Shown: in pieces, positions 47,913 through 59,272 of the stretch
How positions within the stretch are numbered: the stretch's first letter is position 1
Layout of the letters: the number at the start of each line of letters is the position of its first letter
NCBI GenBank assembly: GCA_022836915.1
Contig: CP094668.1
Location: 5,766,001-5,830,000, forward strand
Source: Paenibacillus sp. OVF10
Lineage (GTDB): Bacteria; Bacillota; Bacilli; Paenibacillales; Paenibacillaceae
Reading direction: 5' to 3'
Length of the DNA stretch: 64,000 bases
Notes under the pieces: generated by a model
The model's input: only the letters and a program-made list of their open reading frames with translations
What the model was told of the DNA's origin: nothing
Databases searched by the model: none
Translations under genes and position numbers: made by a program

Positions 47913-48737
47913 ATGCGATTGAGAAAAAGATTGGCTTCGATCGGGTTAAATGCACTCGCCTGGCTGCTTAGCCTGGTGGTCCTGATTCCTTTTGTGGTCA
48001 TTGTACTGAATTCATTCAAGTCGGACGCCGAGGCCAAAGTGCTGAAGCTGACGCTGCCCGAGAAGTTTATCTTCGAAAATTACAAAATCGTCTATGAACA
48101 GGGACACTTGGGCGGTTCTTTTTTCAACAGTCTGCTGCATTCCGGGGCTTCTTCTCTGCTACTGGTGTTTGTTGTGGCCTTCTCAGCCTTCACGTTATCA
48201 CGCAACCATTCGAAGCTCAGCAAGTTTCTGTACTTCTTCCTGATTCTCGGTATCACACTGCCGCTAAACTACATTCCGCTGATGGAAGTCATGAAGTCCA
48301 TGGGTATGATCAATTCACATGTCGGCATGATTCTGCTCTACACGGCTATGGGTATTCCAATCTCGCTGTTCATTACGTATGCGTTTGTGTCTAACATCCC
48401 GAAGGAGCTGGATGAAGCCGCGATCATGGACGGATGTAATGGGATCAAGCTGTTCCTGAGAATCATTGTACCTTTGTTAACCTCGGTGCTGGTAACGGTA
48501 TTTGTTCTTAATTTCCTGAGTGTCTGGAATGAGTTTACTGCCCCACTCTATATGCTGAATACAGTGGAGATGTGGCCGATGACACTGGCTGTATATAACT
48601 TCTTCGGGCAATTCAGTGCCCAGTGGAATCTGGTCAGTGCCGATATTGTGCTCACCTCATTGCCTGTGTTGATTGTGTTCCTCATTGGGCAAAAGTATAT
48701 TGTAGGAGGACTAACTTCTGGGGCTGTTAAAGGGTAA
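47913..48737 (+). CDS. ABC sugar permease 2
   Basis: MalG/UgpE-type subunit of 274 residues with six helices and the EAA loop DEAAIMDGCNGIKLFLRI. Works with the preceding permease and binding protein. No terminal ATPase or hydrolase follows, so the substrate cannot be named. Confidence 0.93.
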   Translation: MRLRKRLASIGLNALAWLLSLVVLIPFVVIVLNSFKSDAEAKVLKLTLPEKFIFENYKIVYEQGHLGGSFFNSLLHSGASSLLLVFVVAFSAFTLSRNHSKLSKFLYFFLILGITLPLNYIPLMEVMKSMGMINSHVGMILLYTAMGIPISLFITYAFVSNIPKELDEAAIMDGCNGIKLFLRIIVPLLTSVLVTVFVLNFLSVWNEFTAPLYMLNTVEMWPMTLAVYNFFGQFSAQWNLVSADIVLTSLPVLIVFLIGQKYIVGGLTSGAVKG

Positions 48738-48801
48738 GCTCCACCGACAATCCAATACACAAACGCATCTTGTCTAATTACATCTGCTGACTCCTCAGCA
48801 C

Positions 48802-48881
48802 AAAAAAGCCCTTGTCTGCTCATCGTGTGAATAACTTCTTCGTACAGAAGAAGCATCACACGCTGCTGCGGACAAGGGCTT
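48802..48881. terminator. Long bipartite hairpin, bidirectional terminator
   Basis: AAGCCCTTGTC (48806) pairs with GACAAGGGCTT (48871). Inside lie GTGTGA/TCACAC and CTTCTTC/GAAGAAG. It separates the sugar operon from the convergent MFS gene and fits a strong terminator for the minus strand. Confidence 0.75.
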
Positions 48882-48898
48882 ACGCTGTTGGATTCGAA

Positions 48899-50224
48899 TT
48901 AATCGTGCGCCAATCCGCCAACATCGGATGGAGTCGCTATATCTGGGCTCTGCTCCAGAGATTTGATCATTTTCAAACGGGATGTGATTATTGCGATCAG
49001 AATAACAAACAGACCCGCGATGATAAACAGAAAGGCAATACCTCTGCCTGGCCCAGTTCCAATAATTTGACCAACAGACGAAGCCAGTGCTCCCCCTCCA
49101 TCAGCAACGGATTAAACACATGGTCGGCCAGAAATCCAGCCAAACTGTACGCGATAATAAACCCGAGTTGTGACAGAATACCAATGATTCCCCATACCCT
49201 GCCCTGCTTTTCGTTGGCGATATTGTTTCGCACCAGCACATCTGCGCTCATATTGACAAACGGCAGCGATGACAGGAACAGAAAACCTGCGAAGATAATA
49301 AAATAAATGTTGGTGGATATCCCCAGAAGCGAGAAGGACAAACCGCACAAGATCAGACCCATCACAAGCACACTTGCGTATCTCTTTGTTATTGTAAATA
49401 TGCCGATGCACAAGCTGCTAATCAGCATGCCGATGGCGCTAACAGACTGAAACGTTCCAAGTGTCTTTGCATCCGTGAATGACAGAAGCATCGGACCAAT
49501 GAGTGTCTCCAGGAATCCTAGATAAAAGGTGACAAGTGAAATAATCACCACCAGCAACAGTACTCCCTTGTTGGTTACAACTTCCTCCAGCCCTCTTGCA
49601 TATCGGTGATCCAGTTTTTGTCTTCTTGATCCTCTCGCTCCACCTTCATGCTCTTCCGAATAACCAGCACAGCCAGAATGGCAACCAGGAATGTCAGAAT
49701 ATTAATGACAAGAATGACTTCAATGGTTGTTATACTAAGCAGAATGCCCGCAATGATGGGTGAAAACAGAAACTTCGAGGATTCAGCCAGTTGTACAAGA
49801 CCGCTTCCTTTCGAGAACTGATCCTTATCCAGCAGGTCCGTAGCAGAGGCCTTATATGCCGGGCTCTGCAGCGCGGAAAACACCGAACTAAAGGCCACTC
49901 CCACATAGATATGCCATAATTGGATATCACCTGTGAGCATAATCGACAGAATGAAAATCAAACCGGCTGCCGACCCCAGGTCGCCGATAATCATCATCGT
50001 TCGACGGTCGAATCGGTCGGCCAGTACCCTCCAATAGGTCGAAGCAGGATATTCGGCAGAAACGTGAATAAGGTGATCAATGCAACACTTGTTGCCGTAT
50101 TCGTTTTTTCGAAGGCATACACCCCCAGGGAGAAGGCTGTCAGTCCAATCCCAATCATGGAGATGAGCTGACCGAACCATACTACCAGAAACTTTTTAAA
50201 TGATTTTTGAACGGTATGTTCCAT
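48899..50224 (-). CDS. MFS exporter (three frameshifts)
   Basis: Twelve-helix major facilitator similar to macrolide-type exporters of Gram-positive bacteria (FLVVWFGQLISMIGIGLTAF). Slips near 50035 (rejoined RPIGGVLADRFDRRT), near 49570, and near 49085 (rejoined SVGQIIGTGPGRG). The C-terminus reads VILIAIITSRLKM and stops at 48899. About 440 residues joined. AAAGGAG precedes ATG 50224. It lies 20 bp after the TetR gene, so it is probably co-regulated and exports the cluster product or another drug. Confidence 0.85.
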
Positions 50225-50244
50225 GGATGATACTCCTTTCTCGG

Positions 50245-50878
50245 CTAACCTTGATTCGGAAAATAAAGACGAGTGACGTAGGCGAAGCTTCCTTTTTCTG
50301 CTCCCAGCACACGTTCCATAATATGTGTGAATGCTTCAACCTTTTTTGGAGTTCTTCCTCCTCCCATTGAAAGATGCCTCGATCCAGCAAAAATTGTGAC
50401 GATACAAGCAGGAATTCGATGGATTCCTTTGGGTTAGGTGTATGAAATACCCCTCCTGAATGCCCTGCTCTACCACCTCGGCCAAGATGGGACTTAATCG
50501 AATTACCGTCTCTACAAGACTCTTTTGGTGCATCTCCACATTATGAACACTGTGCAATTGCTCGATGAGATCATGTTTTCTGCCGTCTGGCTGATTCTGC
50601 GCCATCATGATGCGAAAAATTTTGTCATGGGCATTCAGTTTGGGATCGGACACCACGTGCCTAGCCGATGCCTCCCCGCTCAGAATAAAACGCATAACGA
50701 TGGCGTTCATAACCTCTTCCTTGGACTGAAAATAATAATAAAATGTACCCTTGGCAATGTTGCACGCCTGTAGGATATCCATGACCGTAGCTTTGGTATA
50801 TCCCTTTGTTACAAACAGAATCTCGGCGGCATCCAAAATCTCATTCCTGCGTTCTTCCGGGTTTTTTATCAGTCTCAT
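50245..50878 (-). CDS. TetR-family regulator (frameshifted)
   Basis: N-terminal HTH with ILDAAEILFVTKGYTKATV and the recognition helix AKGTFYYYFQSKEEV. The C-terminal half slips twice (near 50450 and 50345); the rejoined end is VEAFTHIMERVLGAEKGSFAY...FPNQG, stop at 50245. About 211 residues. GGAGG precedes ATG 50878. It probably represses itself and the MFS gene through the palindrome at 50900-50914. Confidence 0.85.
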
Positions 50879-50899
50879 ATCCTGGCCTCCGATACGTTC

Positions 50900-50914
50900 G
50901 ACCGACTGTCGGTC
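50900..50914. promoter_or_regulatory. Likely TetR operator
   Basis: GACCGAC-T-GTCGGTC is a perfect palindrome 21 bp upstream of the tetR start, between it and the ABC ATPase stop. It resembles the short symmetric sites of TetR-type regulators. Confidence 0.7.
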
Positions 50915-50937
50915 TATTGTAGTCATGGAGTTCTTTT

Positions 50938-51704
50938 TTAGAACCCCATTTCAGTTAACCATTGCGCCAAATGACTTTCCCTTGTTTTTAGATCCTGACG
51001 CTCTCTTGCATATTTTCCAATATTTCTGTCTGCAACCAGCTTACCGTCCATCATAAACAGTACACGTTCCGATCTGGCAGCGACTTTCACATCATGGGTC
51101 ACCAGCAGAATGGTTGTACCCGTTGCATTAATATCGCCCAGAATATCCATGATCTCATACGTTGATTTGGAATTCAGCGCCCCCGTTGGTTCATCGCCGA
51201 ATAAAATATCTGGATTATTAATCAGCGCACGGCAGATGGCAATCCGTTGAAGCTGTCCGCCTGAGGCTTGGGTGATGTTATGCCCGGCCAGCTCATCAAT
51301 CCCCATTTTTTTCATTAATGACATCGCCCGTGTATTAATCGTTTCTCTGCTGCTATTCTTGGCCAGATACGCGGAAAGTACGATATTGTCTAATAGATTC
51401 AGATTTTTGAGCAGATGAATATTTTGAAAGATGAACCCCATCTTGGTCAAACGTAGACTTGCCAGATCCCTCTCCTGAAATGCCGATATTTTTTTGCCAT
51501 TAAAATAGACACTTCCAGCACTAATCTGATCCATACCACTTATGTTGTACAGTAAGGTAGACTTACCTGAGCCAGATGGCCCCATGATGGAAACAAATTC
51601 TCCTTTTTTAATTGAAGGTTGATATCTTTTAAGATGTTATGTTCTTCATTCTCGCCGATCGCTACCGATTTATTCACGTCTTTAGCCTCAAGTATAGTTG
51701 TCAT
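50938..51704 (-). CDS. ABC exporter ATPase, LolD/MacB-type (frameshifted near start)
   Basis: Walker A GPSGSGKST, signature ASGGQLQR, Walker B ILFGDEPTGALN, H-loop VTHD. The first 35 codons are in another frame; the slip is in the A6 run near 51605 (rejoined LQLKKGEFVSIMG). Joined, 255 residues. ATG 51704 follows GGGAGGATC and is 13 bp past the permease stop. Partner of the FtsX-like permease; such pairs export or give self-protection against peptides. Confidence 0.92.
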
Positions 51705-51716
51705 CGTTGATCCTCC

Positions 51717-54059
51717 CTATTCGACAATCATTTTGGATATGCTCGTTTCCTTGATCGATTGGATGCTAATCCATGCTGTTAGTACAATCGTGCCTGCAAG
51801 TAACAATGGACACAAGATATATGCCTGTAACGGGTTAACAACAAAAACAATATTGGAAGCACCGAACGTCGACATAATGGCACTAACCAGCAACGGACCC
51901 AACGTATTCGACAATATCGTTCCAGTAACAACCCCTAAGATTAATATGACAAGTGACATCACGACATACTTGAACTTGATTTTAGACAAGGCAAACCCAA
52001 GGCTTCTTAGTACAGCAATGTCGTTGTTGTCCTTGGCTACTAACATCTGAAGGAACAGTGCTGTAATTAAAATAGATATGAAGACACCGATGACCAAGGC
52101 CAGCATCGTCACCAATTTCAATTGTTGGATGGTTCCGCCTAACGTCTGATCCAGATAACCTTGAAGATCGGTTACTTTGGCTGGCGAGAAAGCCGCCTCA
52201 TATTCAGCAATTTTGGTAGCCATGTCGCCGCGATTATTCAGATCCAAACTGACCACATACCACAACACACTATCCTTGTTGTAAGGTAATAAGGCCTTCG
52301 CCGTTTTGCCACCATTTGTAACGTCCTGGTATATTCCGCTGACTGTCATCATCTGGTCCTTGCCATTAACCAGCAAGGTAAGTTGCTCACCAGTCTTCAG
52401 GCGCAGCTCGCTACTGTTTGCATCAGATAACGCAATTTCATTCTCGGTTGTTGGCGCATTACCGCTAACATAAGACAATGGGAAAATACTGAAATCCCCA
52501 GTTTCTACACTCAGATTGTCGTAACTTCCTTCCGCATTTTTAATCTTGAACTGGCTTGTTACCAATGGGGAATATGTTTTGATGTCTTTATCATTTTGGA
52601 TCTGGGCAACCAGATTGTCATAACGCTGCTCCACATCATCTGTGTGCCTCAAGTCAATGCGAATATCACTTTGTCCAACACCCATATAAGAAATAAAACT
52701 TGGCGCCTGCAAAGTGTTCAGGAAATTGACCGGCACAATCATGATAAATGAACTGACTACAAAGACGAACAACAATAATCGGAACATCTTGATTCGCTGT
52801 ATGACTTCCTTCAGACCAAGAAAGACAGGTACGGAAGACCAGCGATTGCGAGACAAACTGAGCCGGTTTCGAATGATCTGTGTATCTCCCAGGCTCCCGG
52901 TACGGAGAGCATCCACCGCGGAGATGGAACGAAAACGCCGCAGTACCGTTCGACAGAACAGAACAACCATGGCAAATATTATTCCAGCAGCTAATAACGG
53001 AATCGCGAAATGCAACAGGGTTGCAGGTGCTTTTCCCATATACAACATGATGTTGGAAACAAATAGTCTGTTAACGCCAAGTGATGCAATGTAACCAAGC
53101 ACGGATGCAAATCCCGCCATAAATACATACTTCATCAGATACAGTCTCTTAATATCCTTCTCTGCGATCCCAATCGCCTTCATGACACTAATCTCACGAT
53201 AATCCTCTTCGATGGTCGCAAGCATTGTGAATCGGATGCAAAGCATCGCGATCAGAATCAGTACAAGACTGACCAAAATAATAACGGCTGCAATAACTCC
53301 GTCGGTCATCGCATTCAATACCTGGAACAGCCCATAGGTTACGACTGGACCCGCGTTGGGAAGTCCGGCATTTTGGTAAGCCTGGGTAAATTCACTCGTC
53401 AGTCCGGGATCCGTCAACCGGAATTCGATGAGATACTCCATCTCTCCGATGCTCTGCTTCAATTCCTGCAAATTCCCATCACTCACAATAAAACGTTTGG
53501 AGTGCACAACCGATGGATTCATCTGAGCATCACGGACAAAATCAACGATGGTGTAAGAACGCTCAAATTGACCATTATCGATCCGAACCTGGTCGCCCAC
53601 GCTCAATTTATTTTGCTGCATGTAATATACCGGAACCGCGATCTCGCCATCATTAACCTGAATAATCTCACTGTCCAGATTCAACAAATAGTCGAAACCC
53701 TGATTCTGTGTAACAAAGTCAATGTCCATAACACTGTTCTTTTCGGACTCTGCTCCGAGAAACAGATTAGAGCCGTCAATGTTGACCATTTCCACAATCT
53801 GATGCTGCTGGACCATGGCATTTTCTTCAGCCCATGTGTTCACTTTGGCCTGATCGAGTTCTCCGGCATGCATTTGCACAAAGTGTGGTGTTTTGGATTC
53901 AGAAAATAGATATTGGATGGAACTCGTCAGTTCCATAATCATTCGTGACCCCGAAGATACCAGCAAGGCGGCCAGCAGCACAAAAATAAATAACGCAGCC
54001 GTAATCCCTTTTTTCTCGTTATATCGTTTCTCAGCATTCGTAGCAGCATAAACGAACAT
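51717..54059 (-). CDS. FtsX-like ABC permease
   Basis: A 780-residue permease with an N-terminal helix, a large extracellular domain, three helices (near 260, 310, 350), a second extracellular domain, and three C-terminal helices: the two-repeat layout of BceB/MacB-type exporters in Gram-positive bacteria. ATG 54059 follows GAGAGGAGCC. Operon with the ATPase and the biosynthesis genes upstream. Confidence 0.9.
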   Translation of the reverse strand: MFVYAATNAEKRYNEKKGITAALFIFVLLAALLVSSGSRMIMELTSSIQYLFSESKTPHFVQMHAGELDQAKVNTWAEENAMVQQHQIVEMVNIDGSNLFLGAESEKNSVMDIDFVTQNQGFDYLLNLDSEIIQVNDGEIAVPVYYMQQNKLSVGDQVRIDNGQFERSYTIVDFVRDAQMNPSVVHSKRFIVSDGNLQELKQSIGEMEYLIEFRLTDPGLTSEFTQAYQNAGLPNAGPVVTYGLFQVLNAMTDGVIAAVIILVSLVLILIAMLCIRFTMLATIEEDYREISVMKAIGIAEKDIKRLYLMKYVFMAGFASVLGYIASLGVNRLFVSNIMLYMGKAPATLLHFAIPLLAAGIIFAMVVLFCRTVLRRFRSISAVDALRTGSLGDTQIIRNRLSLSRNRWSSVPVFLGLKEVIQRIKMFRLLLFVFVVSSFIMIVPVNFLNTLQAPSFISYMGVGQSDIRIDLRHTDDVEQRYDNLVAQIQNDKDIKTYSPLVTSQFKIKNAEGSYDNLSVETGDFSIFPLSYVSGNAPTTENEIALSDANSSELRLKTGEQLTLLVNGKDQMMTVSGIYQDVTNGGKTAKALLPYNKDSVLWYVVSLDLNNRGDMATKIAEYEAAFSPAKVTDLQGYLDQTLGGTIQQLKLVTMLALVIGVFISILITALFLQMLVAKDNNDIAVLRSLGFALSKIKFKYVVMSLVILILGVVTGTILSNTLGPLLVSAIMSTFGASNIVFVVNPLQAYILCPLLLAGTIVLTAWISIQSIKETSISKMIVE

Positions 54060-54084
54060 GGCTCCTCTCATCTACAAGTTGTTC

Positions 54085-54822
54085 CTATTTATCTGGAGTC
54101 ATAAAGCTTGTCAGACAATGCGCCACCGTTGAAGGTTGATGCATCATGAACATGTGAGCACCCTCTTTGATGGTTTGAAGCTTCATGGGTGTGTTAAAAT
54201 ATCGGCCCCATCTCAACGCTGATTGAAGGGTAACGGTACGATCTCGTTCTCCCCACAGATACAACACCGGCAATGAGAGCGGCTCATACTCAAGCGTTGC
54301 TGCAGATTCCAGCATCCTGAAATCCGCCCGGATGACGGGCAGAAAATAATTCAATAATTCTTTTTCATGTATCAGTTCTTGCGGAAGAGCTTCATAGGAA
54401 AACAGATGATCAATCAGATTGCCGTCTGACATCCGATCATAATTCTGCATCCCGCATTCGTCAGGCGTGTTGCAGGCAGATAACACAAGCCGTAGCGTTT
54501 TAGCTACATCTGGACGTTCCTGACATAAGCGCTGCGCAACGAAGTAGGCTGTAATTCCTCCCAGACTATGTCCAAATAACAGACTGCCGGGCTGTATAAC
54601 ATCCAGCAGCTTGCTGGTATACAGTTCTACGAGTTGCTGCATATGCTCCAGGGGTCTTTCGGTGTTCAGACCATGACCCGGGGCGTAAACGCCCAAATTT
54701 CCGTGTCAGGAAGGTAAGGCACTAGGGGCTGAAAACTGTTGGAGTTCCCACCGAGATAAGGAAAACAGACTATCTGTCTGTTTCCTCCCCTTTTGTAGCT
54801 GCTCCAAATAGATCGGTTCCAT
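54085..54822 (-). CDS. Type II thioesterase (two frameshifts)
   Basis: Alpha/beta hydrolase of NRPS/PKS clusters that removes wrong acyl groups from carrier domains. Rejoined N-terminus: VCFPYLGGNSNSFQPLVPYLP, then GVYAPGHGL. Nucleophile FGHSLGGI, Asp in LWGERDRTV and His in KEGAHMFM. Slips are near 54770 and 54700. About 246 residues. Start taken as ATG 54822. Confidence 0.9.
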
Positions 54823-54847
54823 CACTTATTCACCACCATAACCAGGC

Positions 54848-55731
54848 TTACTTTCTTTCCAGAACATATGCAGGGAATGTCTGAAGTGAAGTATCCACAT
54901 TTTTACGCTTGAAGATGACATGTATGACAATAGCCGATATTACAAAAAAGAAGAATTGCATAATTTGAACTTGCGGATTAAAGTAGTACAAATCAATTTG
55001 ACTTCCTGTGGCTACAAGCCAGAATGCAAGCAGATAAAACAGAAGTGTACCTTTGGTTGCATTGAAGATATAACTTTGGAACACGATAAATGCCATAAGC
55101 TGAACAACGTAGTATATGTAAGTGGTTGAGGTGCCAAAAGAGGAAATCAAGTATCCCGGAAGCACCCATAATCCGAACAACAGGCCGGTAATCAGACCAC
55201 TTGTTATATTATTTTTTAACTTCCTTGCAAGAATGGAAGCAAAAATCCGATCCAGCCAAACAGCCCACCAATCAGTCCCGTCTCCTTGATCAGATTCAGA
55301 ATTCCCAACCAGATCATTTCAGGTACACTATATGTCAACTCAGGGACCGGTATGCCGAATAACAAGGAACCAAAGTGCATTGTTGATGCAAAGATGATGG
55401 AAATTCCAATAATGAGCGGTATCCAGAACAGGTCCTGTCTGCGCGGAACCAGCTTCATAAACATTCCTTTTAATGCTTCCGTTCCGCCCATCACATAACA
55501 TGTAATTAATCCGGCAATGGAAGGTGAATACAGAGCAACGATCGCAAGTGGATGCATCAGGGTTAACTCACCTGTTATGGGTACAATAAAATCCGCAAAG
55601 AACATGAACAAACTTGCGATTCCATAACATGTGCCAAAGGAAATTCCCAAAAACAAATACATATATTTGTTGGACGGGCTGGTTGCCGGACTTGTGACTG
55701 GACGAATGGATGCCTGATTAGCTGTAATCAT
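54848..55731 (-). CDS. CPBP-like membrane protein with degenerate active site (frameshifted)
   Basis: About eight membrane helices, with the CPBP (Abi) pattern ETGLIGGLFGWIGFLLP and, after a slip near 55215, ITSGLITGLLFGLWVLPGYL. In active CPBP proteases the second motif reads FGLWHLP and the first EExxR; here the His is Val and the Glu/Arg motif is broken. About 295 residues. Position in the cluster suggests self-immunity or a transport role. Confidence 0.75.
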
Positions 55732-55991
55732 AGTGCCGCCTCCTTCTCAGTCAACTTTCTCTCAATAAGATCATGCAAACGGTTAATCGTGCAGAAATTA
55801 GCCAAATCCAGATCTTCATTTGCTATCTCAATCTGGAATCTACGCTCTACAAAGTCCACCAAACGCATCGCAAAGAGCGAATTGACGAACCGCTGCTCAA
55901 AATAATTGTCATTATCATTAATTTGAGTGTCCTCATGATCCATGGTGAGGTTGTTCCCGATAAACTCCCGAATTTCCTGACGATAATCCAC
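55728..55991 (-). CDS. Free-standing acyl carrier protein, FkbJ-like
   Basis: An 87-residue carrier protein; the phosphopantetheine Ser is in FVNSLFAMRLVDFVE, the pattern of carrier proteins for glyceryl-derived extender units. Adjacent to the FkbH-type gene. Start overlaps nothing upstream (15 bp after the FkbH stop) and its stop overlaps the CPBP start by ATGA. Confidence 0.88.
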   Translation of the reverse strand: MDYRQEIREFIGNNLTMDHEDTQINDNDNYFEQRFVNSLFAMRLVDFVERRFQIEIANEDLDLANFCTINRLHDLIERKLTEKEAAL

Positions 55992-56005
55992 TGCCCTTCC
56001 CCTTG

Positions 56006-57060
56006 TTATTGATGTTGCCCCTCAGGCACTAAAACCTCAATGTAATCTGGAAACTCTACAGCCTGCTGCAAATCATGATAAAACAGTACTCTTCCTTCCT
56101 GATCTGCAGATTGCTGCTTGAAACCGGCAAAGCGATAGCTGATATTCATCATCCGGTTCCTTCCGGTATCCCTGAAGTCCGCAAGCATCTGTTTGCCCTG
56201 CTTCTGAGCTTCACGCATGATATACGTTAGCAGTACACTCCTGCTCCTCTGGACATCACTCTACAAGACATCAGAAGCATGTTTAGTCGCCATACTTTCT
56301 GCTGCATGTGAATAAGTGCAAGCCCAATTTTGCCATACGTTCCGTATTTGTCTTCGAGTTCACACACCAATAACATATGGTCCTGCGAGGTCATCAGTTG
56401 ATGCAACTCCTCGTAACTGTAGGTAATTCCCGTTGCATTTAGCTGATTGGTACGAACGGTAAGTTCCTCTGCACGTTGAAGATCATCCTCAGTAGCCTCG
56501 TAGATGGAAAATTTCATGCCGAGCGTAGCCAGAAATTGTTCTGAAGGTCCTTCATACTGTTCCTCAGCCTGTTTACGGAGCGTATCCGCCTGATACATCT
56601 GCCTTCTGCACGCAGAGTCGGCTGTAATGAATCGGGGCATCAGCCTTGGGTCATCAAGCATGGTTTCATATTGATCCGCATGAAGTACCTGAATGTCAGC
56701 ATGTACACTTTGCACTTCTTCCAGTTCAAAAGGTTGATCATCCACAAACAGAATGGCATCCATACCGATATTAATGTTCTGCTGAATCCGCTGAACAGAG
56801 ACGGACTTCGCATCCCAATGAATTTCGGGATATAGAAAATATTCGGCGATGCCCAGTTCGTTTAGTTTCGTCCAAGCCAGCTCTGCATCATTTTTACTGG
56901 CAACAGAATGCAAAATACCTCGCTGGTCCAGTTTTTCAATCACCTCCTTTAAGCCCGGCTTCAGTTGCACATCTGCAGATTCAAGCAAAACTCCATCCCA
57001 TATGGTGTGGTCCAGATCCCAAACGATGCATTTGATATCCTTGAGCTTTTCCATGGTCAT
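56006..57060 (-). CDS. FkbH-type HAD glyceryltransferase (frameshifted)
   Basis: IKCIVWDLDHTIWDGVLLE is the hallmark of the FkbH domain, which takes 1,3-bisphosphoglycerate, removes phosphate and loads glyceryl on a carrier protein. Further motifs: ILFVDDQPFELEEV and LTVRTNQLNATG. A slip near 56225 rejoins the tail (IMREAQKQGKQMLADFRDTGRN) to 56006. About 350 residues. First step of the hydroxymalonyl-ACP route. Confidence 0.92.
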
Positions 57061-57073
57061 GCCACCCTTCATC

Positions 57074-57925
57074 TTAGTAGGCATAGAATCCTTGACCCGT
57101 CTTCCGCCCCCACTGTCCTGCATCAACCATTTTCTGCAACATCGGACAGCATCTGAATTTGGGGTCCTGATAGCTGTCGTACAATACTTTCAATGAATGC
57201 ACGACCGTATCCAGACCAATCAGATCCGCCGTCTCCAGCGGCCCCATCTGATAATTGAAGCCTTTCTTCATAATGGCGTCCACCTGCTCGGGTGTAGCGA
57301 TTCCATCCTGTACAATGTACGCCGCTTCATTCATTAACAAGTGCGAGAGGCGATTAGAGACAAACCCAGGCAGATCCTCTATGACAACTGGACTTTTATC
57401 AAGAGTTTCCAAAAACGCTACCATCTCATGTTCCGTACCCTGCGTTGTATGATGTCCTTTGATCACCTCCACCATGGATTTAACGGGAACCGGATTCATC
57501 AAATGCACCCCAATGACTCGACCTGGGTCAGGCAAAAATGAAGCGAGCTTTGTCACGGAAATACAGCTTGTATTTAGCGCAAATAAAGCATCCGGACGAG
57601 CCGTGTGGTATAGTCGTGCGTAAACTTCCTTTTTCAACTCCAGGTTCTCGGTTACATTTTCAATAATGATACTTGCCTCTTCCACACCTTCATCTTGTGT
57701 CTGGAACGAGATTCGTTCCATGATCTGATCCAAGGGCACCTGACCGTACCCTTGCTTCAGGAAACAAGCTGAACGATATTCACGACGTATAACATCAGGG
57801 GCGTGTTCGATGACCGACGCCGAAATATCCTGCAAAATTACACGATAACCAGCCCTCGCGACATCCAGTGCCGTGGCGCATCCCATCACCCCTGCGCCAA
57901 TGATTGCAATGAGTCGATTATGCAT
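57074..57925 (-). CDS. 3-hydroxyacyl dehydrogenase, FkbK-like
   Basis: IAIIGAGVMGCATALDVARAG is the NAD loop; LNTSCISVTKLA, GVHLMNPVPVKSMVEVI and the C-terminal GFNYQMGPLETADLIGLD follow the 3-hydroxybutyryl-CoA dehydrogenase pattern. 283 residues. In hydroxymalonyl-ACP routes it oxidises glyceryl-ACP to the aldehyde. Immediately upstream of the FkbH gene. Confidence 0.92.
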   Translation of the reverse strand: MHNRLIAIIGAGVMGCATALDVARAGYRVILQDISASVIEHAPDVIRREYRSACFLKQGYGQVPLDQIMERISFQTQDEGVEEASIIIENVTENLELKKEVYARLYHTARPDALFALNTSCISVTKLASFLPDPGRVIGVHLMNPVPVKSMVEVIKGHHTTQGTEHEMVAFLETLDKSPVVIEDLPGFVSNRLSHLLMNEAAYIVQDGIATPEQVDAIMKKGFNYQMGPLETADLIGLDTVVHSLKVLYDSYQDPKFRCCPMLQKMVDAGQWGRKTGQGFYAY

Positions 57926-57953
57926 ACCTAATCACCTCCGTATTGAGCTACCA

Positions 57954-59272
57954 TCAGACCAGCTCGTCGTAGAGCTCTTTCATTTCTGCAAGTGCTGCAG
58001 GGACACGCTCACTGAACCAGGCAACATCTTGCATATCAAGCAGGATATTCGGATACATCCGCGAGAGCGTAGATACCAGAATACCGTGCTCAGCAAGCTT
58101 GCTATTTAGCAAAATATCAAAAGACATCAATTCAAACGTATAATCAGCCGTATCCGTAAGCGGCTCCGTGCAGCAGTGATAAGAAGCACAGCCGGACGGC
58201 CCCTGAACAATTAAAGGCAGACCCACCTTCACTGCTTCCTGGCAGAGTATGTCATGCATCATCTCAGCGTGGCGGTTCATGCTGTGCATCGCCTGTCCTC
58301 CATTGCGTCCCAACATTTCCAGCGTAGCTTTTACAGCAGCTGTACCTAATGGATAGCCATTAAACGTACCCGCATGAATTACTTTTTGTCTACAAGCAAC
58401 TTCATGATATCTGCTCGGCCAACCAGGGCTGACACCGGAACTCCGCCACCGGCGATTGCCTTCCCAAGTGTAGTCAGATCGGGTGTTACACCGAATAACT
58501 GTTGGGCACCACCGAGTCCCATACGGAATCCTGTTATAATCTCATCAAAAATGAGCACGACCTGGTACTGGTCACATAACTGTCTGACTTTTTGCAGATA
58601 ACCCGGAGCAGGCATGACTCCGCCTCCATTTACACAAACCGGCTCCATGATTACTGCTGCAATGTCGTCTCCATGCTGGCGAAATAGTTCCTCCAGACGG
58701 GCTGCGTCATTCCATGGCAGGAGGTAGGATTGAGATTCCATGGCATCCCTTGCCCTCCCCTTTGTTCCTTTCATGTCACCAGGATAGTCTGAGGGTACAG
58801 GCATACCTGTACGTGCAGTCTTGCCACCCATAATATTGTCCGCATTGCCATGATAATGGCCTTCAAAACGTACAAAGCGATTTTTACCTGTCCACGCCCG
58901 GGCAAGACGAAGTGCATTCTGGACAATCTCCGTTCCTGATAACCCAAAACGAATCATCTCTGCTGAAGGTACATATTGATGGATCAGTTCCAGAGCCTCT
59001 GCATCCAGATCGCAATGACTTACGGAAAGAACACGGTCAATGGTATCCTTCAGACACTCGTTATACTCCTCGTTGCCGTGGCCAACAATGAGGGCACCAA
59101 AGCGGGCATATAGATCCAAATACTCGTTGCCGTTCATGTCCGTCACTCTGCTTCGGGATGCATGCTTGAAATGGAGCGGCGTCTCTTCCCAAGGAAGGTG
59201 AAAATTATAGTGCACACCTCCAGGCAGCCATTGTTTCACCCGCTGATTGTACTGCATCATCTCCGTGATCAT
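57954..59272 (-). CDS. Class III aminotransferase, glutamate-1-semialdehyde type (frameshifted)
   Basis: PLP enzyme with FGLSGTEIVQNALRLAR, GHYHGNAD, LIFDEIITGFR and the Schiff-base Lys in TLGKAIAGGG. A slip near 58385 rejoins as VIHAGTFNGYPLGTAAVKATLEM. About 439 residues, full length. ATG 59272 follows GGGAGGGGATACGGG. Such enzymes inside PKS assembly lines (the AMT domain of mycosubtilin synthetase) convert a carrier-bound beta-keto group to a beta-amine. Here it is free-standing. Confidence 0.9.
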
